Shown here in pieces: positions 46,541 to 56,704 of a stretch of DNA of 64,000 nucleotides (positions are counted from its first letter, which is position 1; each line of letters begins with the position of its first letter). The notes under the pieces were generated by a model that saw only the letters and a program-made list of their open reading frames with translations, was not told where the DNA came from and ran no database searches. The DNA is from Paenisporosarcina sp. OV554 (GTDB lineage: Bacteria > Bacillota > Bacilli > Bacillales_A > Planococcaceae), in contig NZ_QBUC01000004.1 of the NCBI RefSeq assembly GCF_003058165.1, positions 124,001-188,000 of the forward strand. Reading direction: 5' to 3'. The translations under genes and the position numbers were made by a program.

Positions 46541-47985
46541 GCTCTATCACCTTTCTTTAAGGAAAAGTAGACACTTGTACCTTTTTCTATCTCGCTAGTA
46601 ACCCAAATATCCCCATCATGCTCTTGAATAATTTGTTTTGCGATCGCAAGTCCTAACCCACTTCCACCAGTCTGGGAATTTCTGGATTTCTCAGCGCGGT
46701 AAAAGCGATTGAAAATGTAAGGCAAAGCAGAAGGTTCAATACCGTACCCATTATCTGTCACTTGTACAGTTACATCATAAATTTCTTCGTAGAGAGAAAT
46801 GGCAATGTGCTTTTCATCTTTATTCATATACTTCACACAATTGCTGATTAGGTTGGCCAACACGCGTTTTAATTTCTCTCTATCCGCAGTCACATACATC
46901 GGTTTATTCTTAAGATGAAGTTCAATCTGGATCCCTTGATGAAGTAAATCTAGATGAAGCTCTTCTACGAAGTCTTTCATATATTGAACCAACTCGACAT
47001 TTTCAAAAGAGAATGGTACTGTCTGCAAATCTAGCTTGGAAAATAAAAAAAGCTCATCAATTAAAGCATCCAAATCTTTTGCTTTTGTGTAAACAGTTGT
47101 TAAATACTTGTCCATTTTCTCCGGAGTATTTGCTACACCGTCTTGTATTCCTTCTACGTACCCAATAATTGAGGTAATGGGTGTCTTTAAATCATGTGAA
47201 ATATTGGACAGAAGTTCTTTTCGATTTTCCTCGTATTGAAGCTGGAGATTTACGGACTCTTTTAATTTTATTCTCATTTCTTCAAACGTTTGATTCAATT
47301 GTCCGATTTCGTCATTCGAAATAGCTTTGATTTCAAAGTTTAAATCTCCTGATTTAATTCGTTTGGCACCTTCTTTAAGAATTGAGATGGGCCTAATTAT
47401 GCTTCGTGAAACTAAATAGTTCAAAAGACCAATAATCATTATAAACAGAAAAAGCAACAGGCCGAATAAAGTTGGAAACAACTCTCGTGTCAACTCGGCA
47501 TAGGAACTTACCTTTCTCAATACAAAAATGCTTCCTTCGCTTCTATCTGAAAAATAAAAGTCAAACTTCACATACGTGAAAAAGAAGTCTTCAATTTTTA
47601 TCGTATCACGCGTATTAATGTTCGTCTCTTCAAAGCCAGGGAGAGACTTAAGCAATGACTGCTTGTCAAGAGTTGGAGAAGCGTACACGACGTTCGTATC
47701 TTTTCTAACGACAATTCCGATATCATTCTGTTCAATCTTCTTCAGTTGCTCTTCGTTTAGAAGCTGCTTAGGATTATTTTTAGCCAATAGTTTTAAATCG
47801 AGAAACGAACTTTCTTCTACTGTAGTTAATGGTTTTTGGACATAAGACTTTTTGTAAAAATGCTCTATAGATTTTATATCACCTGTAATCGTAAAAATAA
47901 TTAAAAACCCAGCTACCAACAGTAAAGCGATAGAGATAAGTATCACTCCAACGTAAGACAAAAGAAATCTCGTTTTAATCGACAT
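46537..47985 (-). CDS. Sensor histidine kinase, partner of the adjacent response regulator
   Basis: A 482-residue membrane kinase: first helix ~8-33 (LSYVGVILISIALLLVAGFL), extracellular sensor (~34-170), second helix ~172-195 (LFGLLLFLFIMIIGLLNYLV), HAMP (~196-250), HisKA with His in NISHDLKTPITSIIG, and HATPase with NLISNCVKYM, DNGYGIEP, FNRFYRAEKS and GGSGLGLAIAKQI. All catalytic boxes are intact. It is first in the operon, the reverse of the order in the system at 24 kb. Resembles YclK-type kinases; the signal is unknown. Confidence 0.92.
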   Translation of the reverse strand: MSIKTRFLLSYVGVILISIALLLVAGFLIIFTITGDIKSIEHFYKKSYVQKPLTTVEESSFLDLKLLAKNNPKQLLNEEQLKKIEQNDIGIVVRKDTNVVYASPTLDKQSLLKSLPGFEETNINTRDTIKIEDFFFTYVKFDFYFSDRSEGSIFVLRKVSSYAELTRELFPTLFGLLLFLFIMIIGLLNYLVSRSIIRPISILKEGAKRIKSGDLNFEIKAISNDEIGQLNQTFEEMRIKLKESVNLQLQYEENRKELLSNISHDLKTPITSIIGYVEGIQDGVANTPEKMDKYLTTVYTKAKDLDALIDELFLFSKLDLQTVPFSFENVELVQYMKDFVEELHLDLLHQGIQIELHLKNKPMYVTADREKLKRVLANLISNCVKYMNKDEKHIAISLYEEIYDVTVQVTDNGYGIEPSALPYIFNRFYRAEKSRNSQTGGSGLGLAIAKQIIQEHDGDIWVTSEIEKGTSVYFSLKKGDRA

Positions 47986-49026
47986 GATTAATCACTTCCT
48001 TATCCACCTCTCACTCTGCAAGAAAATTGTTATTCACAATTGGCTTGTACTTAAAGTGCGGAAATCTCGTCTGCGAACCACTAGCACATTTAGAGTTAAT
48101 TCACTAATAAACTAAAAGAACCATATCACACAAGTCTTAAAAATTTCTAAAAAATTCATGAAATATCCCTAAACACCTTAAAGAAATTTGTTGAATCTAT
48201 AATCAAATTGAACGTGAGTTATTTCAGATAGGATAATACCAGTCATACTAAATTGACTGAATTCCGTCTTCTTTAGTATTGTTTTTTCAAGAAGTTGCAA
48301 AAAGATATTTTTATGGGAGTTTAAGAAGAATGAATTATGAAAAATGTCTGTTCCCTATAACGAACGTCTTAGGGAACACAAAAAGAACGTCCAGTACGGG
48401 CTTTTTCACATTATATTGATCACCGCTTGAAAAGTAATAAGGAAAAACGTTTTACTCCTTCTTGAAGGAAAGCGATAATTGTCTATCTATATTTTTCAAA
48501 GGAAAAGTCCCAATCTCATGGCGGTGTGATTGGGACTTTGAATACACTTTCAAGAGTCTTTAATAACGATTATCATTTTTGATTACCAGCTCTTTCATAG
48601 AACGCGATTTCTTCTTTTCATTGTTCGTGAAAAGCAACCGAGGGTTATCAAGCTTTGGTTACTTGTTCTAAGGTCAAGTCTAACTTTTCAAAATTCGAGC
48701 CTGCCTTTGTTGGTAGGCTTTTATTTTGCATCGAATTAGGTAGAAAGAAAACAAAGATCCTGTTTTTTACGTTTGTTTATCTTTGTATATTTGTTTCGTG
48801 GTCACTGCATGGTCTAACACTCAACCAACCTAATCAACTCCATTTTAATCAAACTTCTTTCAATATGGAGTTAATGTGTTTGCTACTAATAATGGATTAA
48901 CTATTCCTATTTTTTATTGCCTTTCCTTGTGAAAAGGCTAGTTAATTAACACCTAAAAAGAAGAAATGTCCATTAAGAATAAAACCTTCTAAACAGAGCA
49001 CATTAGACTCTAGGAGGTGAACATCC
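47986..49026. other. 1-kb region without an assignable gene
   Basis: The left end carries the promoter region of the two-component operon. A strong hairpin lies at 48504-48539. Short frames such as 48655-48900 have no ribosome site and no recognisable product. The right end includes the ribosome site of the small Asn/Lys-rich gene. Confidence 0.4.
48504..48539. terminator. Orphan terminator-like hairpin
   Basis: AAAGTCCCAATC and GATTGGGACTTT form a perfect 12-bp stem with a 12-nt loop. No gene ends immediately beside it. Confidence 0.6.
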
Positions 49027-49194
49027 ATGAGTAAAAACAACAAAAAGACATTGAATGAAAGAACGCATAACAGCCTTGGAATCTACAAAAACCCCAACAA
49101 TCACAAAGAAGAATTTGCTGCCGACTTTGATTCTAAACCTAAAAACATTGTTAACAACAAAAACAAGAATCAACAATCCAACAAAAATAAATAA
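49027..49194 (+). CDS. Small Asn/Lys-rich protein (55 aa), possible small spore protein
   Basis: Starts MSKNNKKTLNERTHNSLGIY after CTAGGAGGTGAACATCC, a very strong ribosome site, and ends NNKNKNQQSNKNK. It is very hydrophilic and basic, with no membrane segment; the middle has HKEEFAADFDSKPK. Minor small acid-soluble spore proteins share this size, Lys/Asn/Gln-rich tails and an EEF-like motif, but I cannot align it to any one, so this is only a suggestion. Confidence 0.65.
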   Translation: MSKNNKKTLNERTHNSLGIYKNPNNHKEEFAADFDSKPKNIVNNKNKNQQSNKNK

Positions 49195-49731
49195 TACTAT
49201 TGAAAGGTGAGAGCTATATGGACTCGCCTTTCTCAATCTAATTAAAAATACTGTCCATAAATTGAAGTGAACTAAAGTAGTGTTTGCTACAGTAATCTCA
49301 CCCTCATTACACTGATTATCTATAGTTAATTGAACAATTAACTAATTTCTTTTTCTCTTCAAATTATTCTATCTCGTTTCACTTTCAGCAGTGAATGATA
49401 AATGCTTTTTTAAAGAAAATGTTCCAATTGAAAATGACAAGAAAGAATGGATGAATTTGAAGAACAATCATATCCTTGCGGTTTCTCATTTCTTCCTTTT
49501 TACACCGATCAATTCCATATTCATCGAATATTCATAGTCGAGTTGACGGGCTTTTGGCGGTTTCGCTTTCCAGTCCAGTGAATAAATATCCATTCTGTCT
49601 TGGGACAATAGACAAACAAAAAAGATTGTCTATGACAATCTCCTGTTCTTCAACTAAAGCACCCGTTAGTTGACCAAGACAAGGCAAACACTCTCATTCG
49701 ATGAAATAAAAAAACCGCTGAACCAGATTAC
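49195..49731. other. 537-bp intergenic region
   Basis: No gene. A short hairpin (AGATTGTC/GACAATCT, 49623-49641) and a copy of the dispersed sequence CACCCGTTAGTTGA (near 49660) lie before the end of the acyl-CoA-dehydrogenase-like gene. Confidence 0.4.
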
Positions 49732-50907
49732 TTATTTATCTTTATTATTTATGTTTTTATCTTCTTCCAATGCAGTTAGTGCCAGTTTTTTTATCGTCAT
49801 ATCATCCATCGGAGGGTTATGTAATCCTGCGCGAACGTCACGATAGTAACGTTGTAATGGATTAGTTCTTTGTAGACTTTTCGCTCCAACCAATCGCATC
49901 GCTTTATCAACAATTGTTATAGCAGAGTTTGTCACAATATGTTTTGCAACACTTACTTCATTTGTCAGTAAATGTCTTGTTGCTTCGTTATCATAAGAAG
50001 AAGCCGCTCCATAGATGACGAATCGTGCTTTCATAAGCTCTAAATCTATTTCGCCAATTAGCTGTTGAACATTTGGTAACTGTGCAATTGGTCCATTCAA
50101 ACTGTTTGGAGTATGCGTATTAGCAAAATGAACTGAGTAATCGCGTGCCGCTTGTGCTACTCCAAGATAAGTAGCTGGAATATGGAGTAACCAACCATTT
50201 ATTTTCCCGCCACTTACAAACTCCGGAAGTTCGACTAAATCAGAGTTTTGGACAACTACATTATTTAATATTAAATCGTTGCTACTCGTTCCGCGCATGG
50301 ATACGACATCCCACGTTTCTTCGATTGATACCCCATCTAAATCTCTGTTGATAAGGAAGAAACCTACTTTTTCTTTTTCTTCAATCCAAGCAGAGGTTAG
50401 AAAATAAGAGAGTATCGGAGAAGCCGTTGTGAAAATTTTCCGACCATTTATTACCCACGTATTTCCTTTTTTTATAGCGGTTGTACCTGGACGGCCCCCG
50501 CGCGTGGGACTACCTGTTTGTGCCTCACTAACAGAACGGTTTACTAGTGCCCCATTTAGAACTTCAGTCGCGAAAAAGTCTAGTTTTTCCTTTGTCCAAA
50601 GCTTTTTTTCGAATAACTCACCAACCACACCTAAACTCCAGCCAATGGATAATGCAGTACTAGCATCATAACTTGCAAGCGTTTCTTGCATAAGGACCAT
50701 GTCGTAAACAGAGAATCCTTCTCCACCTAGTTCAGTTGGTAATGTAAGACTTGCATAACCAAGACCGACTAAATCCTTCATATTCTCTATTGGAAAAACG
50801 GAAAGCTCATCAATTTCCGCAGACCTACTTTTAAATCTTTCTTCAAATTGTTGCAATTTATCGAGCCACTTTTTTTGTTTTTTCGTTTTTATATATAAAT
50901 TACTCAA
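49732..50907 (-). CDS. Acyl-CoA-dehydrogenase-family flavoprotein under SAM-riboswitch control
   Basis: A 391-residue protein with the three-part acyl-CoA dehydrogenase fold: N-terminal helices (~1-120, LVGLGYASLTLPTELGGEGF), a beta domain (~121-225, NRSVSEAQTGSPTRGGRPGT, TWVINGRKIFTTAS) and a C-terminal helical domain (~235-380). The family includes true dehydrogenases and reduced-flavin monooxygenases (DszC/SfnB-like) that act on organosulfur compounds. A SAM-I riboswitch directly upstream places it in methionine/sulfur metabolism, which favours the second type. No flavin reductase or transporter is adjacent. The ATG is close to the riboswitch terminator; the ribosome site is weak (AAAGGAGAC). 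Confidence 0.85.
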   Translation of the reverse strand: MSNLYIKTKKQKKWLDKLQQFEERFKSRSAEIDELSVFPIENMKDLVGLGYASLTLPTELGGEGFSVYDMVLMQETLASYDASTALSIGWSLGVVGELFEKKLWTKEKLDFFATEVLNGALVNRSVSEAQTGSPTRGGRPGTTAIKKGNTWVINGRKIFTTASPILSYFLTSAWIEEKEKVGFFLINRDLDGVSIEETWDVVSMRGTSSNDLILNNVVVQNSDLVELPEFVSGGKINGWLLHIPATYLGVAQAARDYSVHFANTHTPNSLNGPIAQLPNVQQLIGEIDLELMKARFVIYGAASSYDNEATRHLLTNEVSVAKHIVTNSAITIVDKAMRLVGAKSLQRTNPLQRYYRDVRAGLHNPPMDDMTIKKLALTALEEDKNINNKDK

Positions 50908-50989
50908 CAGTGTTCGTCTCCTTTAATATATGTAACCTACTATTCATATTGATTAAGTACGAATTAAACGAAAATAAAAAAATCTTTCA

Positions 50990-51121
50990 AAACAAAAAGA
51001 GTGTCATGTACATTAAGTACACTTATCTCTCAATACGGTTCTTTCTGGCTGGAGACCATACCATAGATCAAAGCGGTTGCTGAAGCATCATTCGGCCAGT
51101 CCCTCTGCTTCTCTTGATAAG
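50990..51121 (-). promoter_or_regulatory. SAM-I riboswitch upstream of the acyl-CoA-dehydrogenase-like gene
   Basis: On the minus strand the aptamer runs from CTTATCAAGAGAAGCAGAGG (51121) through GACTGGCCGAATGATGCTTC and AGCAACC to a closing GATAAG (51022), a perfect P1 partner. A terminator follows: AGTGT pairs with ACACT around an inner GTAC/GTAC stem, then a CTTTTTG run. The core differs from the metE copies (GATGCTTCAGCAACC versus GAAACCTCGGCAAC), with compensatory pairing, so it is an independent lineage. Confidence 0.92.
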
Positions 51122-51224
51122 AAATATGAAGTTATTGAGATGAGTTTAATGCTGGAATTGAATGAAGTCAATTTTAAACATTACAAAACCAATAGGAATT
51201 AAATTATATTTAGAACTAATTATT

Positions 51225-51760
51225 CTCTTTAGGTCACGTGCGGTCTCTTCACGTCTTCGCACATTTTAACCGTAAAGATATCTTCCGTTTTCACATAATC
51301 TCGAAATAGGATTTGTCCCTTTCCATAACTAACTGCCCCTCTAATCAAGGTGCTTGAGTTCCGATAAATCAATTCCCCAAGCATGATGATAGAGTTGATT
51401 TCCCATTACACCAAAGCGCACTTCAAGTGTTTATTAATCGCTATTCGCGTCATCACCAACCATAAAAATCCACATCCCATGAAGGTTTGGTTACATACGT
51501 CGCCCAATTCCCCTCATCTCGCTTAACGGAATCACTGGCCACAATTTTAAGGGTATGTCCTCAAATGTCCATTTCGCCAAACCGGTCTTCTTCTCTTCCA
51601 AATCAAACGCCAATTTCGCTTATGTGGGCATATACCTACTGCTAAAGGCAAATGGAATAGTTTCAAAAAGTTATCGTTACGTACATTTTCCGAAAACCAT
51701 AAGCAAAGTATGAGCTTTAACATTGCTTATGGACGTCCGGCGACAATATCACATACTGCA
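51225..51760 (-). pseudogene. Y-family DNA polymerase (UvrX/DinB-like) remnant
   Basis: Minus-strand pieces in shifting frames read KTGLAKWTFEDIPLKLWPV, PLSEMRGIGRRM, HGMWIFMVGDDAN, then RFGVMGNQLYHHAWGIDLSE and SYGKGQILFRDY. These match the finger/little-finger junction of Bacillus UvrX-type lesion-bypass polymerases (helix-hairpin-helix with GIG, HAWGIDLS, SYGKGQ). The catalytic N-terminus and the C-terminus are absent and several frameshifts and stops interrupt it. Confidence 0.7.
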
Positions 51761-51863
51761 ACAATTTCTACTTTTATATTATTCTGATAGGCAGATGACG
51801 AAATATAGAGATTGTTCCACAACCGATTACGCCTCGTTTAATGTACTCATTTTCATTCTCATT

Positions 51864-52634
51864 CTATTTCTTTGCAAGTTGCGGTAGTTTTGTTTTTAAA
51901 AAATTAATGCTCATTCCAATGCTCTCAAATGGAGTCCGGCGAGTGAAATCCTGCTCAACGACCCACCACTGAACTCCCGCTTCTTCTCCTATATTCAATA
52001 CTGCTTCAATATCAACTCCGCCTGTTCCAAGCTCCGCGAAAAATTGTTCCTCATCAGTCGTCATGTCCTTCAAATGGATAATCGGTGTTCTATTTTTATA
52101 TTTATTAATCCACTCAACTGGATTTTCTCCTGCCTTTTTCAGCCAATACACATCAAACTCTGCTTTCACATTGTCTTCCTTTGTATCTTCTAAAATGGAT
52201 TCAAGCGCCATTCTGCCATCTGAGAGAAGGTCTAGTTCAAAATCATGGTTATGATAAAGTAGTGTAATGCCTTCATGGCGGCACTTTTCCCCTGCTTGAT
52301 CCAATATAGAAATAAGGTTACGATAATGTTCTTCTGAACGGCGGTCAGGCAATAAATAAGGGCAAACTACATAATTACTTCCTAACGTTTTCTGGTCTTC
52401 AATAACCCCGGCTAGGTTGTTTTCCAATTCTTCTAAAGGAACATGACTGGACGCTGCCTGAAGGCCAAGTTCATCCAATAGCACTTTTACTTCTTTCGCA
52501 GTCATTCCACCGTATCCGGCAAATTCCACTCCATCGAAGCCAAGTTCTGCAACCTTTTTCAAGGTACCGGAAAAATCTTGCTCGCTTTCCTCTCGCAATG
52601 TATACATTTGTACAGCTACTGGAATTTTCGTCAT
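51864..52634 (-). CDS. Sugar phosphate isomerase/epimerase (IolE-like TIM barrel)
   Basis: A 256-residue AP-endonuclease-2-like TIM barrel: MTKIPVAVQMYTLREESEQD at the start, LGFDGVEFAGYGG, SSHVPLEELENNL, TLLYHNHDFEL with a metal-binding His/Glu set, EFDVYWLKKAGENPVEWINK, and VEQDFTRRTPFESIGMS near the end. Length and motifs fit the xylose-isomerase-like family acting on sugars or inositol derivatives. It stands alone; the flanking DNA contains glycosidase-like remnants, so it may once have belonged to a sugar-use cluster. Substrate unknown. Confidence 0.88.
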   Translation of the reverse strand: MTKIPVAVQMYTLREESEQDFSGTLKKVAELGFDGVEFAGYGGMTAKEVKVLLDELGLQAASSHVPLEELENNLAGVIEDQKTLGSNYVVCPYLLPDRRSEEHYRNLISILDQAGEKCRHEGITLLYHNHDFELDLLSDGRMALESILEDTKEDNVKAEFDVYWLKKAGENPVEWINKYKNRTPIIHLKDMTTDEEQFFAELGTGGVDIEAVLNIGEEAGVQWWVVEQDFTRRTPFESIGMSINFLKTKLPQLAKK

Positions 52635-53780
52635 CTCTTATATCCTCATTTCTATTAGTTAAGAACATCACTTATGTGATTTTATCTTTCATCCATGCTC
52701 TTCACTCATATGTTTCTTCATTAATAATTTTATTTAGAAAAACTTCGAAGGAAGCCAGCCATTTTCAACACTTTGCCTAAAATTCCAACCTGGCATGATA
52801 CCTTCTTCCTGCTTTTAACTCCTGCTTCCTTGTTCAAAAAATGCTAATAACTGTACGGACGCATATGCCTTAAACGCTAGATTTTTTTGAAGCTCATCCA
52901 GACCGTCTAATGAATTAGGTGGAATGCCTAAAGACCATTCTCTTACAATAACAGGTACTTCAGCCTGTAAACGCTTGACGGCCGCTTGGTCACCGTCAAA
53001 TGAATATGCAAAAACATATCGTTATTGCTATCTTCCTCAGTAAAACAATGATAGATAACTAATTCAACAATTGAACAACATTCATTTCATGGAACATTAA
53101 TTATATATTCATTTTCCGTAACTATGAATTGTCCTCCATTTATGTATTGAGGTTCTGTCAACTTAACATTAGTATCTGTTTCAAATTGCATGTCCAATCC
53201 GTTTTTAAACGATAAGTGAACTGGATATTTTTTCACTGAACTCCCCCGATAAATAATCAATTCGACTCCACATCTGGAATTTCCTTCAACTTACTCCAAA
53301 ACATTAATCAGGACAACAGGGGCTCATAAGACCTTCTTTAGAGTGGAATGGACCCATAAATGGTCGCAATCAACTTATATTACGAGTATCGGATGAACAC
53401 CACGTAGAAATTCTAATATCTTGAAATCAGGCTTTCTTCCAACCCGTCCATAGTCAGAACGCTAACAATTTCTTTCGGCAATTCCATCCATTTCTTTTCT
53501 TCTCACGGGAAAACAAAAAAACGCCCTTGTGGTTACTTCTAAAGATTATTTCATTTGCTAATTTGCTAAAAGTCTCAAATCAATATCCCCTTTGAATGTA
53601 ATACCTTCGGCTAACCCTTTCCTTATCAAGGTTTATCAAAAAAATAAAATCATTCATATCAGATTCTTCATCTATTCCACAACGAAGAGTCTATTCTTCA
53701 AATAAATTTATTAATTGGTAAATTATACCTACACCAAGGCGTAGTTAGGCATAATTTTAATTATTTATAAAATTAAAATA
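52635..53780. other. Degraded region with glycosidase-like remnants
   Basis: On the minus strand near 52810-53010 a frame without start reads DGDQAAVKRLQAEVPVIVRE followed by WSLGIPPNSLDGLDEL and LLAFFEQGSRS, resembling the end of a GH5-type glucanase. Near 53100-53240 another reads KKYPVHLSFKNGLDMQFETD, TNVKLTEPQYINGGQFIV. Stops and frame changes separate them. No intact gene is present. Confidence 0.4.
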
Positions 53781-53854
53781 ATTCAATTTATTCATTCGAA
53801 TTATTTTATACTAATTTATAATTAAAATTATCCAATTTTAGGAGGTATAAAATA

Positions 53855-55525
53855 TTGAAGAAAAAGCTAATTGTACCCGTATTTCTGTCGTCAGCATTGT
53901 TGGTAGGTTCTATCCCAGTTAGTAGTGTATTTGCGCAGTCGGTTGTTTCGAGTGAGGTTAATAGGGTACAAGCTTCTAAGGAGTGGAATGAGAAAGCAAG
54001 CGTTCCTTTATTTGTGACGGAGCGATTTGAACAGAAATTCTCTACTAGCACCCCTTCCAATGCATTAAATTATTTGAAGAAAAACCAAGTTAAAACCGGA
54101 ATTACAAATCCGGATAAAAACCTAAAAGTGAAAAGTGTACAAAAAGATGAACTGGGTATGACTCACGTCCGTTTTAAACAGGCAATAAATGGAGTTAACG
54201 TAGAAGGATCCGAAGTTATTGTTCATTTTAATGAGAATAATGAAATAGTATCCGTGAACGGAAGAATAAATCAGACTATTGCCGATGATGGAGTGGACAC
54301 GACTGCCTCCTTAAGTAGTGATGCTGCACTACAGGTGGCGTTATCCTCTGTCACTGCCCCTGAAGAGCTGACATATGAGCCAACTACTGAGCTTGTTGTC
54401 TATCCTTTTGAAAAGGAAAATCATACAGCTTTTAAAGTGAATGTTAACTTCATGGGTGATGAACCTGGAAACTGGTTTGTGTTTGTGGATGCAAATACGG
54501 GAGAAGTAATCGATAAGTATAATGGCTTAATGCATGCTGAAGAAAATAAAACACAAAAAGGTGCTGGAAAAGGTGTTCATGGCGATCACAGGGAATTACA
54601 TATCACCCAAGTGAAGGAACCGAAATCCGGGACTAAGTTTGCGTTAGCAGATTACTCTCATGAGAATCTTGAAGGCATTTTTACCTATGATGCTAACAAT
54701 GATGGGAGTTCAAAGAATGATACTCTATATGTTGGGAATTCTGCTGCATTAATAGGCGACTATGATCGAGCTGCTGTCGATGCACACTATAATTCCGAGA
54801 AGGTATATGAGTATTTTCTAAATGAACATGGCCGTAATTCCCTGGATGGGGAAGGAATGGCAATCGTTTCTAAAGTTCACTATGGCAATAATTATAACAA
54901 CGCATTTTGGAATGGCAGTTATATGACATATGGAGATGGTGACGGTGAGTTCTTTATTTCACTATCAGCCGGTCTTGACGTTGCTGCCCACGAAATGACT
55001 CATGGTGTCATTTCTAAGTCTGCAAATTTAGTATACCGCCATCAATCTGGAGCCCTAAACGAATCATTCGCTGATGTTTTTGGTGTACTCGTTGACGATG
55101 AAGATTGGGAAATGGGTGAGAATATTATGGCACCAGCTGCAAAAGCTGAAGGTGTAACGAGATTGCGCAGCCTAAGTGATCCAAACAGTGTTGTAGTTAG
55201 TAATGCGCAAAGAGCAGCATATGGCAGCGGGGTCTATCCGAATCATATGGATGAATATTATGATATGCCAACTAATGTAGATAATGGCGGTGTCCATGTT
55301 AACTCCTCCATTACCAATCATGCTGCATACTTGATTGGTCAAGAAATTGGAAGGGAAAAATTAGGGCGAATTTACTATCGTGCTTTAACTGTTTATTTAA
55401 ACCCTAATTCAAACTTTAGCGACGCACGTCAAGCTATCGTTCAGTCTTCAATCGATATTTATGGTGAAAGTAGCGAAGAAGAGGTAGCAGTTCATTCTGG
55501 ATTTGATGCGGTGGGAATTTACTAA
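53855..55525 (+). CDS. Extracellular neutral metalloprotease (M4, bacillolysin type)
   Basis: A 556-residue thermolysin-family protease. It starts at TTG (53855) behind GGAGGTATAAAATA; the next residues KKKLIVPVFLSSALLVGSIP form the signal peptide (to ~27). The propeptide has FTP (~55-110) and PepSY (~125-200) domains. The M4 catalytic domain (~240-556) carries HEMTH (two zinc His and the catalytic Glu), the third zinc ligand Glu in ALNESFADVFG, and the active-site region NGGVHVNSSITNHAAYLIG. All catalytic residues are present. It would degrade extracellular protein. In bacilli such genes can be regulated by NprR-type proteins; an NprR-like gene is present at 3 kb. Confidence 0.95.
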   Translation: MKKKLIVPVFLSSALLVGSIPVSSVFAQSVVSSEVNRVQASKEWNEKASVPLFVTERFEQKFSTSTPSNALNYLKKNQVKTGITNPDKNLKVKSVQKDELGMTHVRFKQAINGVNVEGSEVIVHFNENNEIVSVNGRINQTIADDGVDTTASLSSDAALQVALSSVTAPEELTYEPTTELVVYPFEKENHTAFKVNVNFMGDEPGNWFVFVDANTGEVIDKYNGLMHAEENKTQKGAGKGVHGDHRELHITQVKEPKSGTKFALADYSHENLEGIFTYDANNDGSSKNDTLYVGNSAALIGDYDRAAVDAHYNSEKVYEYFLNEHGRNSLDGEGMAIVSKVHYGNNYNNAFWNGSYMTYGDGDGEFFISLSAGLDVAAHEMTHGVISKSANLVYRHQSGALNESFADVFGVLVDDEDWEMGENIMAPAAKAEGVTRLRSLSDPNSVVVSNAQRAAYGSGVYPNHMDEYYDMPTNVDNGGVHVNSSITNHAAYLIGQEIGREKLGRIYYRALTVYLNPNSNFSDARQAIVQSSIDIYGESSEEEVAVHSGFDAVGIY

Positions 55526-56071
55526 GTAGTTAAATGGAACGTATGCAGAAATAAAATAAAGGTGCCAGTCCCCAGCTGCATTATAGCGGTAGTGAATAGG
55601 GGGACAGGCACCCTTTTTAGATACTTTAGTTTGATACAGATTACATAAAAAAAATGCATTCACAGCTTGTTCTGTTTCGCTCATTTACGCTTCTAATTAC
55701 CACCAGCCATAAATTATTCTATTATTTTATTAACTTCACCCATTTGGATGAACTCGAATGGCTACCATATGAACCTTTCTTTCACCACTCATTACGTTTT
55801 CCGAGTTGTTACCATCCTCTTCCTTTGAGCTAGCAGAAAGATCAGAAATGTTGGCCAGTAAAGGTCAGAATAGTGAAATCTGGATTCCAATTAAGAAAAA
55901 AAAATAAAAGAGGCTGTAATTATTTAAAAACAGATGAAAAAAATGTGAAAAAACAGGCATCTGTGAATAAAAAAAGTGTCGAAATAGGAGTTCTGTAGCA
56001 AATTTTCATGTTAACTCGAACATAATCCAGTTAGTCATTGGATATCTCACAATTGGAAGATTATTTAACCT
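55526..56071. other. Intergenic region with an effector-domain remnant
   Basis: After the protease terminator, a plus-strand tail near 55850-55910 reads MLASKGQNSEIWIPIKKKK before a stop, like the end of a GyrI-type effector-binding domain. Nothing intact is seen. Confidence 0.3.
55561..55617 (+). terminator. Terminator of the metalloprotease gene
   Basis: GGTGCCAGTCCCC pairs with GGGGGACAGGCACC, followed by CTTTTT. The GGTGCC-GTCCCC arm is a sequence commonly seen in extragenic hairpins of Bacillaceae. Confidence 0.85.
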
Positions 56072-56575
56072 TTATACCGAGTAGTGTGATTTAATTTCTT
56101 CTATTTGCTCTATATGTCGCTGTTCATGTAAGTATAATATTTCGATCCATTGATAAAGAGGCAAATCACCAAAGACTGGATGTTTTAGGGATTTATCAAC
56201 TAACATGGATGTGTCTTCCACAGTATTCAATACACTATTTAATAAATTTCTTGAATGATTTAATTGGTCAACTATTTGATGAGTTTCGGATGAGTCCAGT
56301 TGTGGCTTAACTACTTCTGGTGCTTCCAATTTATTTGATCTGTCTAAGATAAAGTCAATTTTTTTAGGTTCCGAACAGGCATTGGATTTTTTTAGCCCAT
56401 AAGCAATCGCCCTTGCAAAAGTTTCTTCAGTTAAAGCTAAGTGTTGACAAACTTGAGCAATACTCCAGCTATTAACTTCAGGAATATAATTAAATTCTTC
56501 ATAACTTACGTTATTTATTTCGTTAAGCAGATTATTCCTCGTTATTAACAGATTATTATCTTCTGATTTATTCAA
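56072..56575 (-). CDS. DinB-family (DinB_2) protein
   Basis: A 167-residue four-helix-bundle protein. VNSWSIAQVCQHLALTEETF (residues ~34-53) and ILYLHEQRHIEQIEEIK (~147-163) carry the metal-binding His triad typical of DinB/YfiT-like proteins, which include thiol transferases using bacillithiol. It lacks a signal peptide. The ATG is at 56575 with a moderate ribosome site (GGAAGGTTGAG). It stands alone; its substrate cannot be read from sequence. Confidence 0.85.
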   Translation of the reverse strand: MNKSEDNNLLITRNNLLNEINNVSYEEFNYIPEVNSWSIAQVCQHLALTEETFARAIAYGLKKSNACSEPKKIDFILDRSNKLEAPEVVKPQLDSSETHQIVDQLNHSRNLLNSVLNTVEDTSMLVDKSLKHPVFGDLPLYQWIEILYLHEQRHIEQIEEIKSHYSV

Positions 56576-56704
56576 AATATCTCAACCTTCCCAATCAATT
56601 TATTTAACACGTAACATACTATGCACTATGTTTTAAAATAATCCATTTCTATTATTCATAAACACATAAAAATCATGCTGTAGCGTGTAAAGATTTTATA
56701 AAGA

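Noticed and set aside
48655-48900. 81-codon plus-strand frame
   Set aside because: No ribosome site, odd composition and no recognisable features; probably chance.
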